Below, in pieces: positions 26,058 through 35,778 of a stretch of 64,000 nt of DNA. Where the stretch lies: assembly GCA_016415585.1 (NCBI GenBank), contig CP066552.1, forward strand, positions 1,674,001 through 1,738,000. Reading direction: 5' to 3'. The DNA comes from Pectobacterium carotovorum (lineage in GTDB: Bacteria > Pseudomonadota > Gammaproteobacteria > Enterobacterales > Enterobacteriaceae). Both the position numbers and the translations under genes were made by a program. Numbering within the stretch: the stretch's first letter is position 1; each line of letters opens with the position of its first letter. A model generated the notes under the pieces. That model did not search any database. It saw only the letters and a program-made list of their open reading frames with translations, and was not told where the DNA came from.

Positions 26058-27968
26058 ATGCTTATGTCTATCTGGCAAAAAACGCTTCTGTTGTTGTGTT
26101 GGCTGTTTAGTTGTTCAGTGGCAGTTGCCGCGACCGATTACGCCTCATTTATTCAAGATATCGAAACCAGGCTGAATAAAACGGCTCAGCTCTATGAGCA
26201 GCAAAAGCCGGATGATGCTCGCACTGAAGTTCAGATGGCCTATTTTGAGGTGTTTGAAAACCTCGAAGGCCCCATCCGTATCAACATTTCCGCACAAAAA
26301 AGCTATCAGCTAGAAGCGACCTTCGGTGAAATTCGTCGCATGATTGGCGAGGGCAAGCCGCAGGCCGAGGTACAGGCAAAAATATCCTGGCTGAAGGGCG
26401 AATTGGATGCTGTTCTGCCCGTGCTGTCGGAAGGGCACAAACTGGTCGCACAGGAGCAGCACGGTGCCTATGACAACACTGACATTGCGCCGTACTGGCA
26501 GCAGAGTTTCAAAATCATCGATGACCAGCTCGCGCTAGCCGTGACGGAATATCAGGCCGGCGATTACAAAAAGGCCAGCCAGAGCGTGCAGCAGGCGCAC
26601 TATCAGGGCTTTAAAAACTCTGAAATGGAGATGTCGGTCAGGCAGAATCGCTCAGCGCAGCAAGCGGCTTCCATTAATCAACAATTCTCCGCGCTGATTA
26701 CGCTAGCTAGCCAACCCGATCAACTGACGGATGTCGCCTATCGGGTCACCACGCTGTTGCAGGATATCGAAGATGCCTTGCCAGGGTTGCCAACAACGCG
26801 TGACAGCCAGCAGGTGACGGCGACATCTGCCGCGAACGCGGATACCGGTGCGGTGCCGGATGCGAACTGGGCGAAAGTTTCCGACGATATCAATCTGGCG
26901 ATTACCGCTGCGATCGCACAATACCGTCAGGGTCAGATTAATCCTGCCATCATGGCAGTGCAGGATGCCTATTTCGATCTGTTTGAAGCGACCGGAATGG
27001 AGAACAAAATTGGTTCTCGCGATGCGGCGTTCAAATCGACGCTGGAAGGCTATTTCACCCGTCTGGTCAGCCTGATGAACGCCAAACAGCCTGCGGAGCA
27101 GCTGCAAGGGCAGGCCGACGTGTTGCAGCAGGAACTGGCGAAGGCCGTGGCCATGCTGGGCGACGGCGGCGAAACCCACTGGAGCCTGTTGATCTACAGC
27201 CTACTGATTATTGTGCGTGAAGGTCTGGAAGCCTTGCTGATTGTGGCGGCGATCGTGGCCTATCTGGTGAAAAACAATCAGCAGGACAAGCTGCCGCTGA
27301 TTCGCCAGTCAGTTTACGTCGCGCTGCTGTGTAGCGTGATTACCGCCGTCATTTTCCAACTCGTGTTCACCAATTCCGGTGCCAGTCGTGAGCTGCTGGA
27401 AGGCATTACGATGCTGATCGCTGTGGTGATGCTGTTCTTCATGAGCTACTGGCTGTTATCCAAAGTGGAAGCGCGGCACTGGAAAGCCTATCTGGAAGGT
27501 AAGCTGTCCCATTCGCTAAGCAGCGGCTCCATGATCGGTCTGTGGCTCACCAGCTTTCTGGCCGTGTATCGCGAAGGCGCAGAGACGGTGTTGTTCTATT
27601 ACGCACTGGTCGGTGATGCCAGCAACATGGCGGGGCACCTCTCCATTCTGGCTGGGTTTGCTATCGGCTGTGTGATCCTGCTGATCGCCTACTTCGTGAT
27701 GCGCTACACCATTGTCAAACTGCCACTGAAGCCGTTCTTCATGTTTACCGGCTGCTTTATGTACCTGATGGCGTTTGTGTTCGCGGGTAAAGGCGTGTTG
27801 GAACTGATCGAAGGCAAACTGTTTGAACCAACGTTGCTGACCGGCGTGCCGGAAATCAGCGGGTTGGGGATTTATCCTTATGTGGAGACGCTGATTCCAC
27901 AGGGTGTGCTGGTGGTCGCGGCGCTAATCGCCCTGTGGGTGATGCGGCGCAGGGCGTCTGCCATCTGA
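26058..27968 (+). CDS. FTR1-family iron permease with large periplasmic domain (FetM type)
   Basis: About 636 residues. A signal peptide (to ..SVAVAA) precedes a helical periplasmic region of about 350 residues. The permease core follows, with two REXXE iron motifs: REGLE (about 387-391) and REGAE (about 505-509). This is the architecture of FetM in the FetMP system of E. coli and of the permease linked to P19 in Campylobacter, which import ferrous or labile iron. The exact start is uncertain (GTG 26046, ATG 26058 or 26064) because no strong ribosome-binding site is visible; 26058 or 26064 places the leader best. A Fur box lies immediately upstream. Confidence 0.88.
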   Translation: MLMSIWQKTLLLLCWLFSCSVAVAATDYASFIQDIETRLNKTAQLYEQQKPDDARTEVQMAYFEVFENLEGPIRINISAQKSYQLEATFGEIRRMIGEGKPQAEVQAKISWLKGELDAVLPVLSEGHKLVAQEQHGAYDNTDIAPYWQQSFKIIDDQLALAVTEYQAGDYKKASQSVQQAHYQGFKNSEMEMSVRQNRSAQQAASINQQFSALITLASQPDQLTDVAYRVTTLLQDIEDALPGLPTTRDSQQVTATSAANADTGAVPDANWAKVSDDINLAITAAIAQYRQGQINPAIMAVQDAYFDLFEATGMENKIGSRDAAFKSTLEGYFTRLVSLMNAKQPAEQLQGQADVLQQELAKAVAMLGDGGETHWSLLIYSLLIIVREGLEALLIVAAIVAYLVKNNQQDKLPLIRQSVYVALLCSVITAVIFQLVFTNSGASRELLEGITMLIAVVMLFFMSYWLLSKVEARHWKAYLEGKLSHSLSSGSMIGLWLTSFLAVYREGAETVLFYYALVGDASNMAGHLSILAGFAIGCVILLIAYFVMRYTIVKLPLKPFFMFTGCFMYLMAFVFAGKGVLELIEGKLFEPTLLTGVPEISGLGIYPYVETLIPQGVLVVAALIALWVMRRRASAI

Positions 27969-28072
27969 TAAAGAAAACTTCCGGCGTTCACGAATACTGA
28001 AAGCAATAAGAGCAGAAAATAACCATAACAACCCCAATCGCTTAGCGAATTAAGCGAAGAGGGACGACTGAG

Positions 28073-28615
28073 ATGAGGATGGGTTTGATGAATATGCAAA
28101 AAAGTCTGATTGCGGGTGCCGTTATTGCCGGTATTTTCACTGCACCTGCCGCGCTGGCGTTTAAAGAATATCCAGCGGGTGAGCCGGTTTCCATGAACGA
28201 AATGGAAATTGCCGCTGTTTATCTGCAACCTATCGACATGGAACCGCGTGGGATGGGCCTGCCTGCTGCGAAAGCGGACATCCATCTGGAAGCCGATATC
28301 CACGCCGCTGAAGGTAACAAGAATGGCTTCGGTGCCGGTGAGTGGATGCCGTTCCTGACCATCGCTTACACCCTGACCAACACTGATACCGGTGCGAAGC
28401 AGGAAGGTACCTTCATGCCGATGGTTGCCAGCGATGGCCCGCACTACGGCGCGAACATCAAAATGATGGGCGTGGGTAACTATAAAGTGACTTACCACAT
28501 CGATCCGCCATCAAAAGCCGGTATGCACCGTCACACCGATGGTGAAACGGGCGTAGGCCGCTGGTGGAAACCGTTTGATGTCAGCTTTGACTTCAAATAC
28601 GTCGGCTTAGAATAA
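28073..28615 (+). CDS. P19-family periplasmic iron-binding protein (FetP type)
   Basis: A protein of about 175-180 residues with a signal peptide ending ALA before FKEYPAGEPV. The mature domain shows methionine/histidine metal-ligand segments of the P19/Tp34 family (EMEIAAVYLQPIDMEPRG, GPHYGANIKMMG, GMHRHTDGETGVGRWW). P19 proteins dimerise and bind copper and iron, delivering iron to the FTR1 permease. GAGGGA precedes the ATG at 28073; inner ATGs at 28079, 28088 and 28094 are alternatives, and all keep the leader. It is 104 bases after the permease gene in the same operon. Confidence 0.9.
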   Translation: MRMGLMNMQKSLIAGAVIAGIFTAPAALAFKEYPAGEPVSMNEMEIAAVYLQPIDMEPRGMGLPAAKADIHLEADIHAAEGNKNGFGAGEWMPFLTIAYTLTNTDTGAKQEGTFMPMVASDGPHYGANIKMMGVGNYKVTYHIDPPSKAGMHRHTDGETGVGRWWKPFDVSFDFKYVGLE

Positions 28616-28771
28616 GGTCTTCTGTCCGCGATGTTCTGTCGCGGCCATGTTCACGTTTCTGCGGGCACACCGTTGTTGCCCGTAGAGGCGTGATTTTCCG
28701 GCCAGCGTGCTGATGCCACCCGGCATCGCGCTCAACCGACGCGCCTGCAACTTGAAAGGTGACGGGTATAT

Positions 28772-30166
28772 ATGAATTTTTTTATCACGACCCTCCAATC
28801 CTTCCTGCCGATAGCGCTATTGCTGGGGCTGAACTGGAGCCATCGTTCCACGCCGACAGTCAAATCGCTGGGGTGGATCACGCTGCTGGCGCTGTTTTCC
28901 GGGACGTTTATTGGCGTACATTTTCCTAACGGGCAAGCGTTTCTACTGGGGTTTACGGCGCTTCAAGCGCTTGCCTTGATCCTGTTTCTGGTCTGTCAGT
29001 GTTTTTCCCACCCGCGTCTTGGCTATCTGTGGCAGGCGCTGTTGGTAGCGGGAGCGGCGGTGCATTGGGGCAACGATCCCAATCTGACCGCGCTGACAAC
29101 CACCCATGTAGTGAATACCGATCTGCTGCTGAATTTCAGCGCCGTGCTGCTGGCGTTTGGCTGGCTGGTGTTCTGTGCCGCGCTGTGCGGCATGATTGTG
29201 CGCCGCATTCGTTTACTGCGCTGGCCGCTTCTGGCGCTATTGGTTGCGCTTCTGCTGTTGCCGATAAGCGGCAATCTGCTGCTGCTGTTGATGAAATTAC
29301 AGGCGCTGGGGCTCACCAAGCCGCGTCTGAGCTATGTGGCGCACGTCACCAACAGCGCATATTTATTAAATTACCTCAGCGCATTGTTCATGGCGGCGTT
29401 GGCTGCCGGGCTGGTTTGGCCGCTGCGGCATGCGCGTCGCCAGATGCTGGTCACGCATGAGGCGATTGAGAAGCGTAAAGCGACAGCAGGCTATCGCACG
29501 CTGCGCCGCACGCTGCTGTCGACGGTCACCGCGATGCTGGTGGTGGCGTTGGCCCAGCTTTATTGGGACAAGGTCGCGTCGCAGCCGCCTCGTCTGTCGG
29601 AAGCACAGCCCGTGACGCTGGCGGCCGATGGCAAAGTACATATTCCGATTGAGCAAGTGCGAGATGGCAAGCTGCATCGCTTCGTGTGGATTGCCGATGA
29701 CGGCAAGGCCGTGCGCTTTTTCATCATTAACCGCTATCCCGATCGCCTGCGTCTTGGCGTGGTGTTTGACGCCTGCCTGCTGTGCGGCGATCAGGGCTAC
29801 GTGATGGAAGGCAATCAGGTGATTTGTGTCGCCTGCGGCGTGCATATTTTCATTCCTTCTATCGGGAAGGCGGGCGGCTGTAATCCGGTGCCGATTGAAG
29901 GCTGGAGCAACGACGATAATGAGCTGGTGATTGGGCGAGCGTCACTGGCGGCAGGCACGAATTACTTCTCGACGGTGGTGTCGATGGACGTTATCGATCC
30001 GGTTGATGGCTCCAAACTGACCAACGTGAACGCGGAACATAAATATCGCTACGGCGGTAAAACGTACTTCTTCTCGTCGGAGGCCAACTACAACCGCTTC
30101 CGCGAAAGTCCCGCGAAATTTGCCACTGCCAAAGCGGCGGCTGGCGAGCAGGCTGAGGAGGAATAA
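28772..30166 (+). CDS. DUF2318 membrane protein with C-terminal YHS-like domain
   Basis: A 464-residue protein. About eight membrane helices occupy residues 1-270. A soluble domain with two CxxC pairs follows (DACLLCGDQGY and VICVACGVHIF, about residues 332-360), typical of DUF2318 proteins thought to bind iron or an Fe-S centre. The last 60 residues (DPVDGSKLTNVN...YFFSSEANYNRF) look like a YHS metal-associated domain. It probably handles electrons or iron in the periplasm for the FTR1/P19 system. The next gene starts 2 bases after its stop. Confidence 0.85.
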   Translation: MNFFITTLQSFLPIALLLGLNWSHRSTPTVKSLGWITLLALFSGTFIGVHFPNGQAFLLGFTALQALALILFLVCQCFSHPRLGYLWQALLVAGAAVHWGNDPNLTALTTTHVVNTDLLLNFSAVLLAFGWLVFCAALCGMIVRRIRLLRWPLLALLVALLLLPISGNLLLLLMKLQALGLTKPRLSYVAHVTNSAYLLNYLSALFMAALAAGLVWPLRHARRQMLVTHEAIEKRKATAGYRTLRRTLLSTVTAMLVVALAQLYWDKVASQPPRLSEAQPVTLAADGKVHIPIEQVRDGKLHRFVWIADDGKAVRFFIINRYPDRLRLGVVFDACLLCGDQGYVMEGNQVICVACGVHIFIPSIGKAGGCNPVPIEGWSNDDNELVIGRASLAAGTNYFSTVVSMDVIDPVDGSKLTNVNAEHKYRYGGKTYFFSSEANYNRFRESPAKFATAKAAAGEQAEEE

Positions 30167-30168
30167 TC

Positions 30169-31458
30169 ATGCTGTGGCGACTGTTACGTCAGTCCTGGCG
30201 CAGAAATATTCGGCGTAAATCGCTGGCGGTGCTGACCGTATTTTTGGCGGCGGGGTTGATCTCTGCGCTGTTGGCGGTGTCTATCGACATCGGCGACAAA
30301 ATGGCGCGTGAGCTGAAGTCCTACGGCGCGAATATTTTGATTGAACCAGCAGGGCAAGCGGCGCTACCCGCGCTGTTTGGCGAACGCAGTAATCCGCTGG
30401 AAGGGCAGGATTTCCTTGATGAGGCCGAGCTGCCTAACATCAAAGATATCTTCTGGCGCAATAACATTGTCGGCTTTGCACCGCTGCTGAGCGGTGATGT
30501 CGAGATCAAGGGGCAGCCGGTTGCCGTGCTGGGTACCTTCTTTTCTCAGCCTGTTGCGGTGCCGGATGAGGAAGACTATCGCTCGGGACAAATGACCGTT
30601 AGCCCCTACTGGCAGGTGGCGGGGCAGTGGCCGCAGGAACCGATGACGACGGAAAATATGGCGCAGACGCTGGTAGGAAAACAGCTGGCGGCGCAAACGG
30701 GCTGGAAAGTCGGGGATAAACTCGCCTTGCACGGCGCAAAAGGGGACGCAACGGTAGAGGTTAGCGGCATTCTGAGCAGCGGCGGTGATGAAGAAAGCCG
30801 TCTGGTGATGCCGCTGGCAACAGTGCAATCGCTGCTGGGACTGGCTGGTAAAATTCAGGCCATCCGTGTGTCAGCACTGACCGTGCCGGAAAATGAACTG
30901 TCGCGGCGGGCGCGGGAAAATCTGGAAGCGCTGAATGCCGAAGAGTATGACCTCTGGTACTGCACCGCGTATGTCTCTTCGATTGCGCACCAGTTGGAAG
31001 AAGCGATTTCTGGCTCGGTGGTCCGTCCTATCTGGCAGGTCGCCGCGTCGGAAGGCGTGGTGATCGACAAGATCCAATTGCTTCTGGCAGTGGTGACCTT
31101 CGCCGCGCTGGTGGCGGCAGCGATGGGGATTGCCTCGCTGATGACGAGCACCATTATGGAACGAGCCAAAGAGATCGGGCTGATGAAAGCACTGGGCGCG
31201 CGCCAGTGGCAGATCATGCTGCTGTTTTATCTCGAAGCCGCGCTGAGCGGTCTGGCCGGTGGTGTCGCGGGCTGTGTTGCAGGCTGGGGGCTGGCGAAAG
31301 CCATTGGCCTGATGCTGTTTGGCGTACCGTTGAGTTTTGCCTGGATCGTTATCCCCTGTGTGCTGGTGATCTCGATGCTGATCGCCATCATCGGAACGTG
31401 GTTCCCGGCGCGCCGGATCGCCAAACTGTATCCAGTGGAGGTGCTGTATGGGCGCTAA
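30169..31458 (+). CDS. FtsX/MacB-type ABC permease of the iron locus, first
   Basis: A 429-residue protein with one N-terminal helix, a periplasmic MacB-like core of about 230 residues, and three C-terminal helices in FtsX arrangement (SLMTSTIMERAKEIGLMKALGA is the conserved cytoplasmic loop, given here as its core). GAGGAGGAAT lies just before the ATG. MacB/FtsX-type permeases work mechanically rather than as importers, so its role is probably to drive periplasmic partners such as P19 or the thioredoxin. The gene overlaps the next one by 11 bases. Confidence 0.85.
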   Translation: MLWRLLRQSWRRNIRRKSLAVLTVFLAAGLISALLAVSIDIGDKMARELKSYGANILIEPAGQAALPALFGERSNPLEGQDFLDEAELPNIKDIFWRNNIVGFAPLLSGDVEIKGQPVAVLGTFFSQPVAVPDEEDYRSGQMTVSPYWQVAGQWPQEPMTTENMAQTLVGKQLAAQTGWKVGDKLALHGAKGDATVEVSGILSSGGDEESRLVMPLATVQSLLGLAGKIQAIRVSALTVPENELSRRARENLEALNAEEYDLWYCTAYVSSIAHQLEEAISGSVVRPIWQVAASEGVVIDKIQLLLAVVTFAALVAAAMGIASLMTSTIMERAKEIGLMKALGARQWQIMLLFYLEAALSGLAGGVAGCVAGWGLAKAIGLMLFGVPLSFAWIVIPCVLVISMLIAIIGTWFPARRIAKLYPVEVLYGR

Positions 31459-32587
31459 TGGCTGGATGAACAGCATGTTCTGGCGGCTGGTGCTTCGCGC
31501 ACTGCGACTGCGTATGCAGCGCGTCAGCGTCGTGTTCGCTGCGCTGATGGTCGGGGCGGCGATTGTGACGGCGATGTCCGCCGTCTATTTCGATATCAAC
31601 GCCAAGATGAGCCAGGAACTACGCACCTTCGGCGCGAATTTTTACATCGGGCCAGCGCGGGGCAATACGATTCCACAAAGCACGTTTCAACTGATTATCG
31701 ACAACGCACCCGCTGGGTTGATCAATGCGTCCAGCCCTTATCTGTACGGCATGGCGCGTACGGAACTGGAGAAAGTGGTGCTGATGGGCGTGTGGTTTGA
31801 ATCGCTGCGGCAGCTGGCACCGTACTGGCAGGTCACGGGTAACTGGATTGGCGTCAGCTTCGATGACCGTAATGCCATGATCGGCGTGAAGCTGGCGGAG
31901 CGGTTGAACGTTAAAGTCGGCGACAGCATCACGCTGGTGGGCGACGGCGGCAAGCAGCGGTTGCAGATCAAAGGCATCGTGGAATCTGGCGATGCGACAG
32001 ACAACATGCTGATCGTGAATCTGGAGCTGGCGCAAAAGTGGCTGGATAAAGAAGGTGCGATCAGTAATGCCCTGTTGAGCGTCAGTAACGATCTGGGGCA
32101 GGTCGATCGCTTTGCCGCACAGCTCCAGCAGCAGTATCCGCAGTTGGAGATCCGCCCGATCCTGAAGGTGTCGGCGTCGGAAGGTCAGGTGCTGAATAAA
32201 ATCAAAGGGCTGATGGGGCTAGTATCGGCGGTGATCCTCGTGCTGTCTTCCCTGTGTGTAAACACGACGCTGATGGCAATTGTCGGTGAACGTGCCCGCG
32301 AATTTGCGCTACAGAAGGCGCTGGGCGCGAGCGGACGAGACATCATCCGGCAGATGCTGGCGGAAACCGGCATCATCGCACTGGCGGCCGTGGTGTGCGG
32401 TTCGCTGCTGGGGTATCTGCTGGCTCAGGTGCTGGGGATGGCGGTATTCAACGCGACGATCTCGCTGCGGTTACCGGTGTTCCCGCTCACGCTGGTGCTA
32501 TCGTTATTGGTTGCTGCCGTTGCGGCGGTGGTTCCCACTCGGCGGGCGATCTACGTCGAACCAGCCAAAGTCTTGAAAGGAGAGTAG
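31448..32587 (+). CDS. FtsX/MacB-type ABC permease of the iron locus, second
   Basis: A 379-residue paralogue of the preceding permease with the same plan: helix, periplasmic core, three helices, and the loop TLMAIVGERAREFALQKALG. GGAGG precedes the ATG, which lies inside the previous gene. The two unequal permeases probably form a heterodimer served by the single ATPase that follows. This arrangement is typical of the FTR1/P19 loci of Campylobacter and Yersinia. Confidence 0.85.
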   Translation: MGANGWMNSMFWRLVLRALRLRMQRVSVVFAALMVGAAIVTAMSAVYFDINAKMSQELRTFGANFYIGPARGNTIPQSTFQLIIDNAPAGLINASSPYLYGMARTELEKVVLMGVWFESLRQLAPYWQVTGNWIGVSFDDRNAMIGVKLAERLNVKVGDSITLVGDGGKQRLQIKGIVESGDATDNMLIVNLELAQKWLDKEGAISNALLSVSNDLGQVDRFAAQLQQQYPQLEIRPILKVSASEGQVLNKIKGLMGLVSAVILVLSSLCVNTTLMAIVGERAREFALQKALGASGRDIIRQMLAETGIIALAAVVCGSLLGYLLAQVLGMAVFNATISLRLPVFPLTLVLSLLVAAVAAVVPTRRAIYVEPAKVLKGE

Positions 32588-32591
32588 CTCG

Positions 32592-33308
32592 ATGTCTGTA
32601 GAGGTGAACGCGCATGAAGGGGCTCAGGCAGCGGAGGCGGTGATTGAAACTCGCCAGCTCTATAAACGCTTTGGTCAGGTTACCGCGCTGGAGAACATCA
32701 ATATCCGTATCGCGCGCGGCGAGTTTGTCGCCATCATGGGCGCGTCCGGTTCGGGTAAAACCACGCTGATGAATATTCTCACCTGTCTGGATACGGTGAG
32801 TGAAGGGCAGGTATTGCTGGACGGCGTCGATGCCGCTGGGCTGGATGAAGAAGGGCGACGCCAGTTCCGTGCCGATAAGATTGGGCTGGTATTCCAGCAG
32901 TTCCACCTGATTCCGTTTTTGACCGCGCTGGAAAACGTAATGTTGGCGCAGCACTACCATAGCGTGGTGGATGAAGCGGCGGCGCAGCGCGTGCTGGAAC
33001 AGGTTGGGCTGGCGCATCGCGTCGATCACTTACCGAGCCAGCTTTCCGGCGGTGAGCAGCAGCGCGTGTGTATCGCTCGTGCGCTGGTGAATGAGCCTCC
33101 GGTGATTTTCGCCGATGAACCGACGGGGAATCTGGATGAAGAGAATGAACAGCGGGTGCTGGATCTGCTGAAAGATCTGCATCGGCAGGGGCGCACCATT
33201 GTGATGGTGACGCACAATCCTGAGTTAGGTCGGTTTGCTGACCGCATTATCCGCCTGCAACACGGCAAGTATTTTGGTGAAGAGGTGAATCATCATGAAA
33301 TGGCGTAA
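32592..33308 (+). CDS. ABC transporter ATP-binding protein of the iron locus
   Basis: A 238-residue MacB/LolD-type ATPase with Walker A GASGSGKT (50-57), signature LSGGEQQ (151-157) and Walker B VIFADEP (171-177). It starts 4 bases after the second permease gene, preceded by AAAGGAGAG, and its end overlaps the thioredoxin gene by 14 bases. The type fits the FtsX-class permeases encoded upstream. Confidence 0.9.
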   Translation: MSVEVNAHEGAQAAEAVIETRQLYKRFGQVTALENINIRIARGEFVAIMGASGSGKTTLMNILTCLDTVSEGQVLLDGVDAAGLDEEGRRQFRADKIGLVFQQFHLIPFLTALENVMLAQHYHSVVDEAAAQRVLEQVGLAHRVDHLPSQLSGGEQQRVCIARALVNEPPVIFADEPTGNLDEENEQRVLDLLKDLHRQGRTIVMVTHNPELGRFADRIIRLQHGKYFGEEVNHHEMA

Positions 33309-33792
33309 CGCGATTACCGCGCTGTGTCTGCTGGGCGCAGCGGCACTGAGCGGCTGTAAGGAAGAACAGGTTAGCGTCGGCGCGCAGGCACCGGCGCTGG
33401 CGGCCTACGATCTGTCAGGGCAGCAGGTGGATCTATCACGCTGGCAGGGGAAAAGCGTGTACCTGAATTTCTGGTCGTCGGGCTGTGGTGGCTGCATGAT
33501 CGAAATGGGCGCGCTGGAGAAACTGAGTCAGGAATATGGCGATAAAGTGGTGGTGGTGGCGGTTAACACCGATCCTGACGGCGTGGATGTCACCTCAATG
33601 TTGGCGCACCATAAGGTGACCTATCCGGTGGTGCGCGATCAGTTAGGCATTACCAAAGAGCGCTATCAGGTCAGCGGTACGCCGACTTCATTTATTATCG
33701 ATGCGAACGGCAAAGTGATCGATCAGCATCAGGGCGCGAGGGATGAAGCGCAACTGACCGAGCTGTTTCAGAAGCTGGCAAGCCGGACATAA
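33295..33792 (+). CDS. TlpA/ResA-like thioredoxin lipoprotein
   Basis: A 165-residue lipoprotein: the leader ends in lipobox LSGC with C21 as the lipidated residue. The thioredoxin fold has the active site WSSGCGGCM with CGGC at 64-67 and the cis-proline segment GTPTSF. It would act as a membrane-anchored periplasmic reductant, perhaps keeping the DUF2318 cysteines or iron reduced. It is the last gene of the seven-gene locus. Confidence 0.9.
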   Translation: MKWRNAITALCLLGAAALSGCKEEQVSVGAQAPALAAYDLSGQQVDLSRWQGKSVYLNFWSSGCGGCMIEMGALEKLSQEYGDKVVVVAVNTDPDGVDVTSMLAHHKVTYPVVRDQLGITKERYQVSGTPTSFIIDANGKVIDQHQGARDEAQLTELFQKLASRT

Positions 33793-33802
33793 AGACCGGC
33801 TT
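33780..33802 (+). terminator. Weak terminator of the iron locus
   Basis: AAGCCGG (33780-33786) pairs with CCGGCTT (33796-33802), with the TAA stop codon of the thioredoxin gene in the loop. Only a short T-rich run (TTATTT) follows, so the call is tentative. Confidence 0.4.
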
Positions 33803-33828
33803 ATTTCCACAGCATGTCAGGCGTGCGT

Positions 33829-34806
33829 TTACTCTGTTCGTGAAACAGGCATCGGGACTTCCACAATCACTGGTTCCGGTTTCACCCGCATGGCGTAGAT
33901 CACCCCGACAATCAGGCAGGTGATGCCACAGAGCGTCAACAGAGGCGGCCAGGATTGCCGGATGATGAAGGCATAGGCCAGCCCCGCCAGCGTTTCAAAC
34001 ACAATTAACGGCCCCACCAGCACCGTCGGCAGACGCTGGCTGGCTTCATTCCAGAACAGCGTACCGATCCACGAACAAAACAGCCCAATCGCCAGCATCA
34101 GTGGGATGAAAACCTCAGGCCGTGGGCCGAACGGCTGTGTAAAGGTGCTATCCGTTAGCGCCAGATGGCCGCACACCACGATATACCCCAACAGCGCCAG
34201 CGGTAGCGTAACCAGCCCTTGCGCCGTGGCCCAGGTGGTCGGCGTATTGCCTTTGTGGTCGCGCAGCCAGCGGGCGTTGCGTAGTGGATACCAGGTCCAG
34301 CAAACCACGGCGAGGAAAGCCATCGCAATGCCGCTGGCATAACGCCATAAATCGAATGTGGCCGTGCTTCCCTTTAGCTCTGCAATATTGACGCAGACCA
34401 ACCCCGCCGCAATCAGCAGCAGCGACGGCAGTAGCCGACGCCAGGCTACGCGGCCATCGTGCTTGCTATACAACACATTCGCGGTGACAGAAATCACCAC
34501 GGGCAGGGTGCCGATAATCATCGTCGAGATCGGTGCGCCCGTACGCTGAATCGCGCTGGCGAGCAGGAAGTAATACAGCAGATTACCGATAATCGTGAGC
34601 TTCGTAGCCTCCAGCCAGTCGTTGCGGGTTAACTGGCGCAGACGACGGCGGTCGAGCCACGCCAGCGGTAAGGCAATCAATCCAAAAGCCAGATAGCGTC
34701 CGGTAGACTGCAAGGCGGCAGAGTAGTCCGGTACGAGCACTGGCCCAACGAAAATCAGCCCCCACATCAGCCCAGCGGCAAGCGCAAATAAAACACCAAT
34801 CAGCAT
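33829..34806 (-). CDS. DMT-superfamily (EmrE/EamA-like) exporter
   Basis: A 325-residue protein with about ten membrane helices arranged as two EamA-like repeats, starting MLIGVLFALAAGLMWGLIFV. Members of this superfamily export metabolites or drugs. The substrate is unknown. An AraC regulator gene starts upstream in the same direction, leaving 95 bases between the two, and could control it. Confidence 0.8.
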   Translation of the reverse strand: MLIGVLFALAAGLMWGLIFVGPVLVPDYSAALQSTGRYLAFGLIALPLAWLDRRRLRQLTRNDWLEATKLTIIGNLLYYFLLASAIQRTGAPISTMIIGTLPVVISVTANVLYSKHDGRVAWRRLLPSLLLIAAGLVCVNIAELKGSTATFDLWRYASGIAMAFLAVVCWTWYPLRNARWLRDHKGNTPTTWATAQGLVTLPLALLGYIVVCGHLALTDSTFTQPFGPRPEVFIPLMLAIGLFCSWIGTLFWNEASQRLPTVLVGPLIVFETLAGLAYAFIIRQSWPPLLTLCGITCLIVGVIYAMRVKPEPVIVEVPMPVSRTE

Positions 34807-34901
34807 AATAAACCCGTTTTTTCACAATAGTGCATCGCGCCAGTCTAGGGAGGGTCGGCGATGAATTATTGTAGGATATTGCTGTTTATCATCGGCGACG
34901 G

Positions 34902-35735
34902 CTAGCGCTGGGTAGGATACACCTGCTTTTGGTAGCGAATGGGCGTGACGCCATAGCGCTGGGCAAAGGTGCGAGTCAGATGCGCCTGATCGGTTAACCC
35001 GACGGCGACGGCGACATGGGCGGCCGCCATACCGTGCGTCAGCAACTGCTTGGCCTCATACAGTCGAATCGCCATCAGCATCTGGTGCGGCGTGACATGA
35101 AACTGGGCTTTGAACTGGCGCAGGAAATGATATGGACTCAGGGAAACCAGCGCCGCTAGCTCTTTTAAGGTAATCGTGTGGGCGAAGTTTTCCCGTAAGT
35201 AAGCCTTCACCACATCAAAGCGATGGAACGGTTCAATAATCTGACGCTGTGCAATACGCGCGTGAGGCCGGAAAAGCGCAATCAGCGACAGCAGCAGGCT
35301 TTCACTTGCCAATGGGTCGGTCGTCTGCCACAGCGCGGCCAGCGTCATCGCCAACTGGCGTGCGGTTGCCGGATCGTGGCGCACGACGTCGGTAAACCAC
35401 CAGCCTTTCTCGCCGGAGACGTTCTCCAACACATCGGGTGGAATGTAGATCATGCGATAGCGCCAGCCGTCTTCCGTCGCGGATTCCCCCGTATGTAGCT
35501 CATCAGGGTTCATCAACACTAACGAATCGACAGGCGCAATATGCTTGGCACCACGATAGCGGAATCGCTCCGCACCGTCATCGATGGTGCCGATGCCAAA
35601 CGCTTCATGCGTGTGCGGCTCAAAGGCATAACGGCAGATGTGCGCGTGATAAAGCTCAATGCCGGGCAGCGCCGGTAAGTGCCGGAACTGGGCATAGTCT
35701 CTCTCATCGGTAAACTGTTCCGGTACACCCTGCAT
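34902..35735 (-). CDS. AraC-family transcriptional regulator
   Basis: A 277-residue regulator: an N-terminal cupin-like sensor (IELYHAHICRYAFEPHTHEAF, residues about 25-45, given in part) and two helix-turn-helix motifs (LKELAALVSLSPYHFLRQFK and AAHVAVAVGLTDQAHLTRTF) in the last 100 residues. The start at 35735 with AAGGTGGC upstream is chosen. A frame extension to 35804 is rejected because its first residues are encoded by the end of a repeat element. The downstream DMT exporter is the likely target. Confidence 0.85.
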   Translation of the reverse strand: MQGVPEQFTDERDYAQFRHLPALPGIELYHAHICRYAFEPHTHEAFGIGTIDDGAERFRYRGAKHIAPVDSLVLMNPDELHTGESATEDGWRYRMIYIPPDVLENVSGEKGWWFTDVVRHDPATARQLAMTLAALWQTTDPLASESLLLSLIALFRPHARIAQRQIIEPFHRFDVVKAYLRENFAHTITLKELAALVSLSPYHFLRQFKAQFHVTPHQMLMAIRLYEAKQLLTHGMAAAHVAVAVGLTDQAHLTRTFAQRYGVTPIRYQKQVYPTQR

Positions 35736-35778
35736 GCTGCCACCTTGTCTCTGATTCTGACCGTCATCATAGCAGCGA

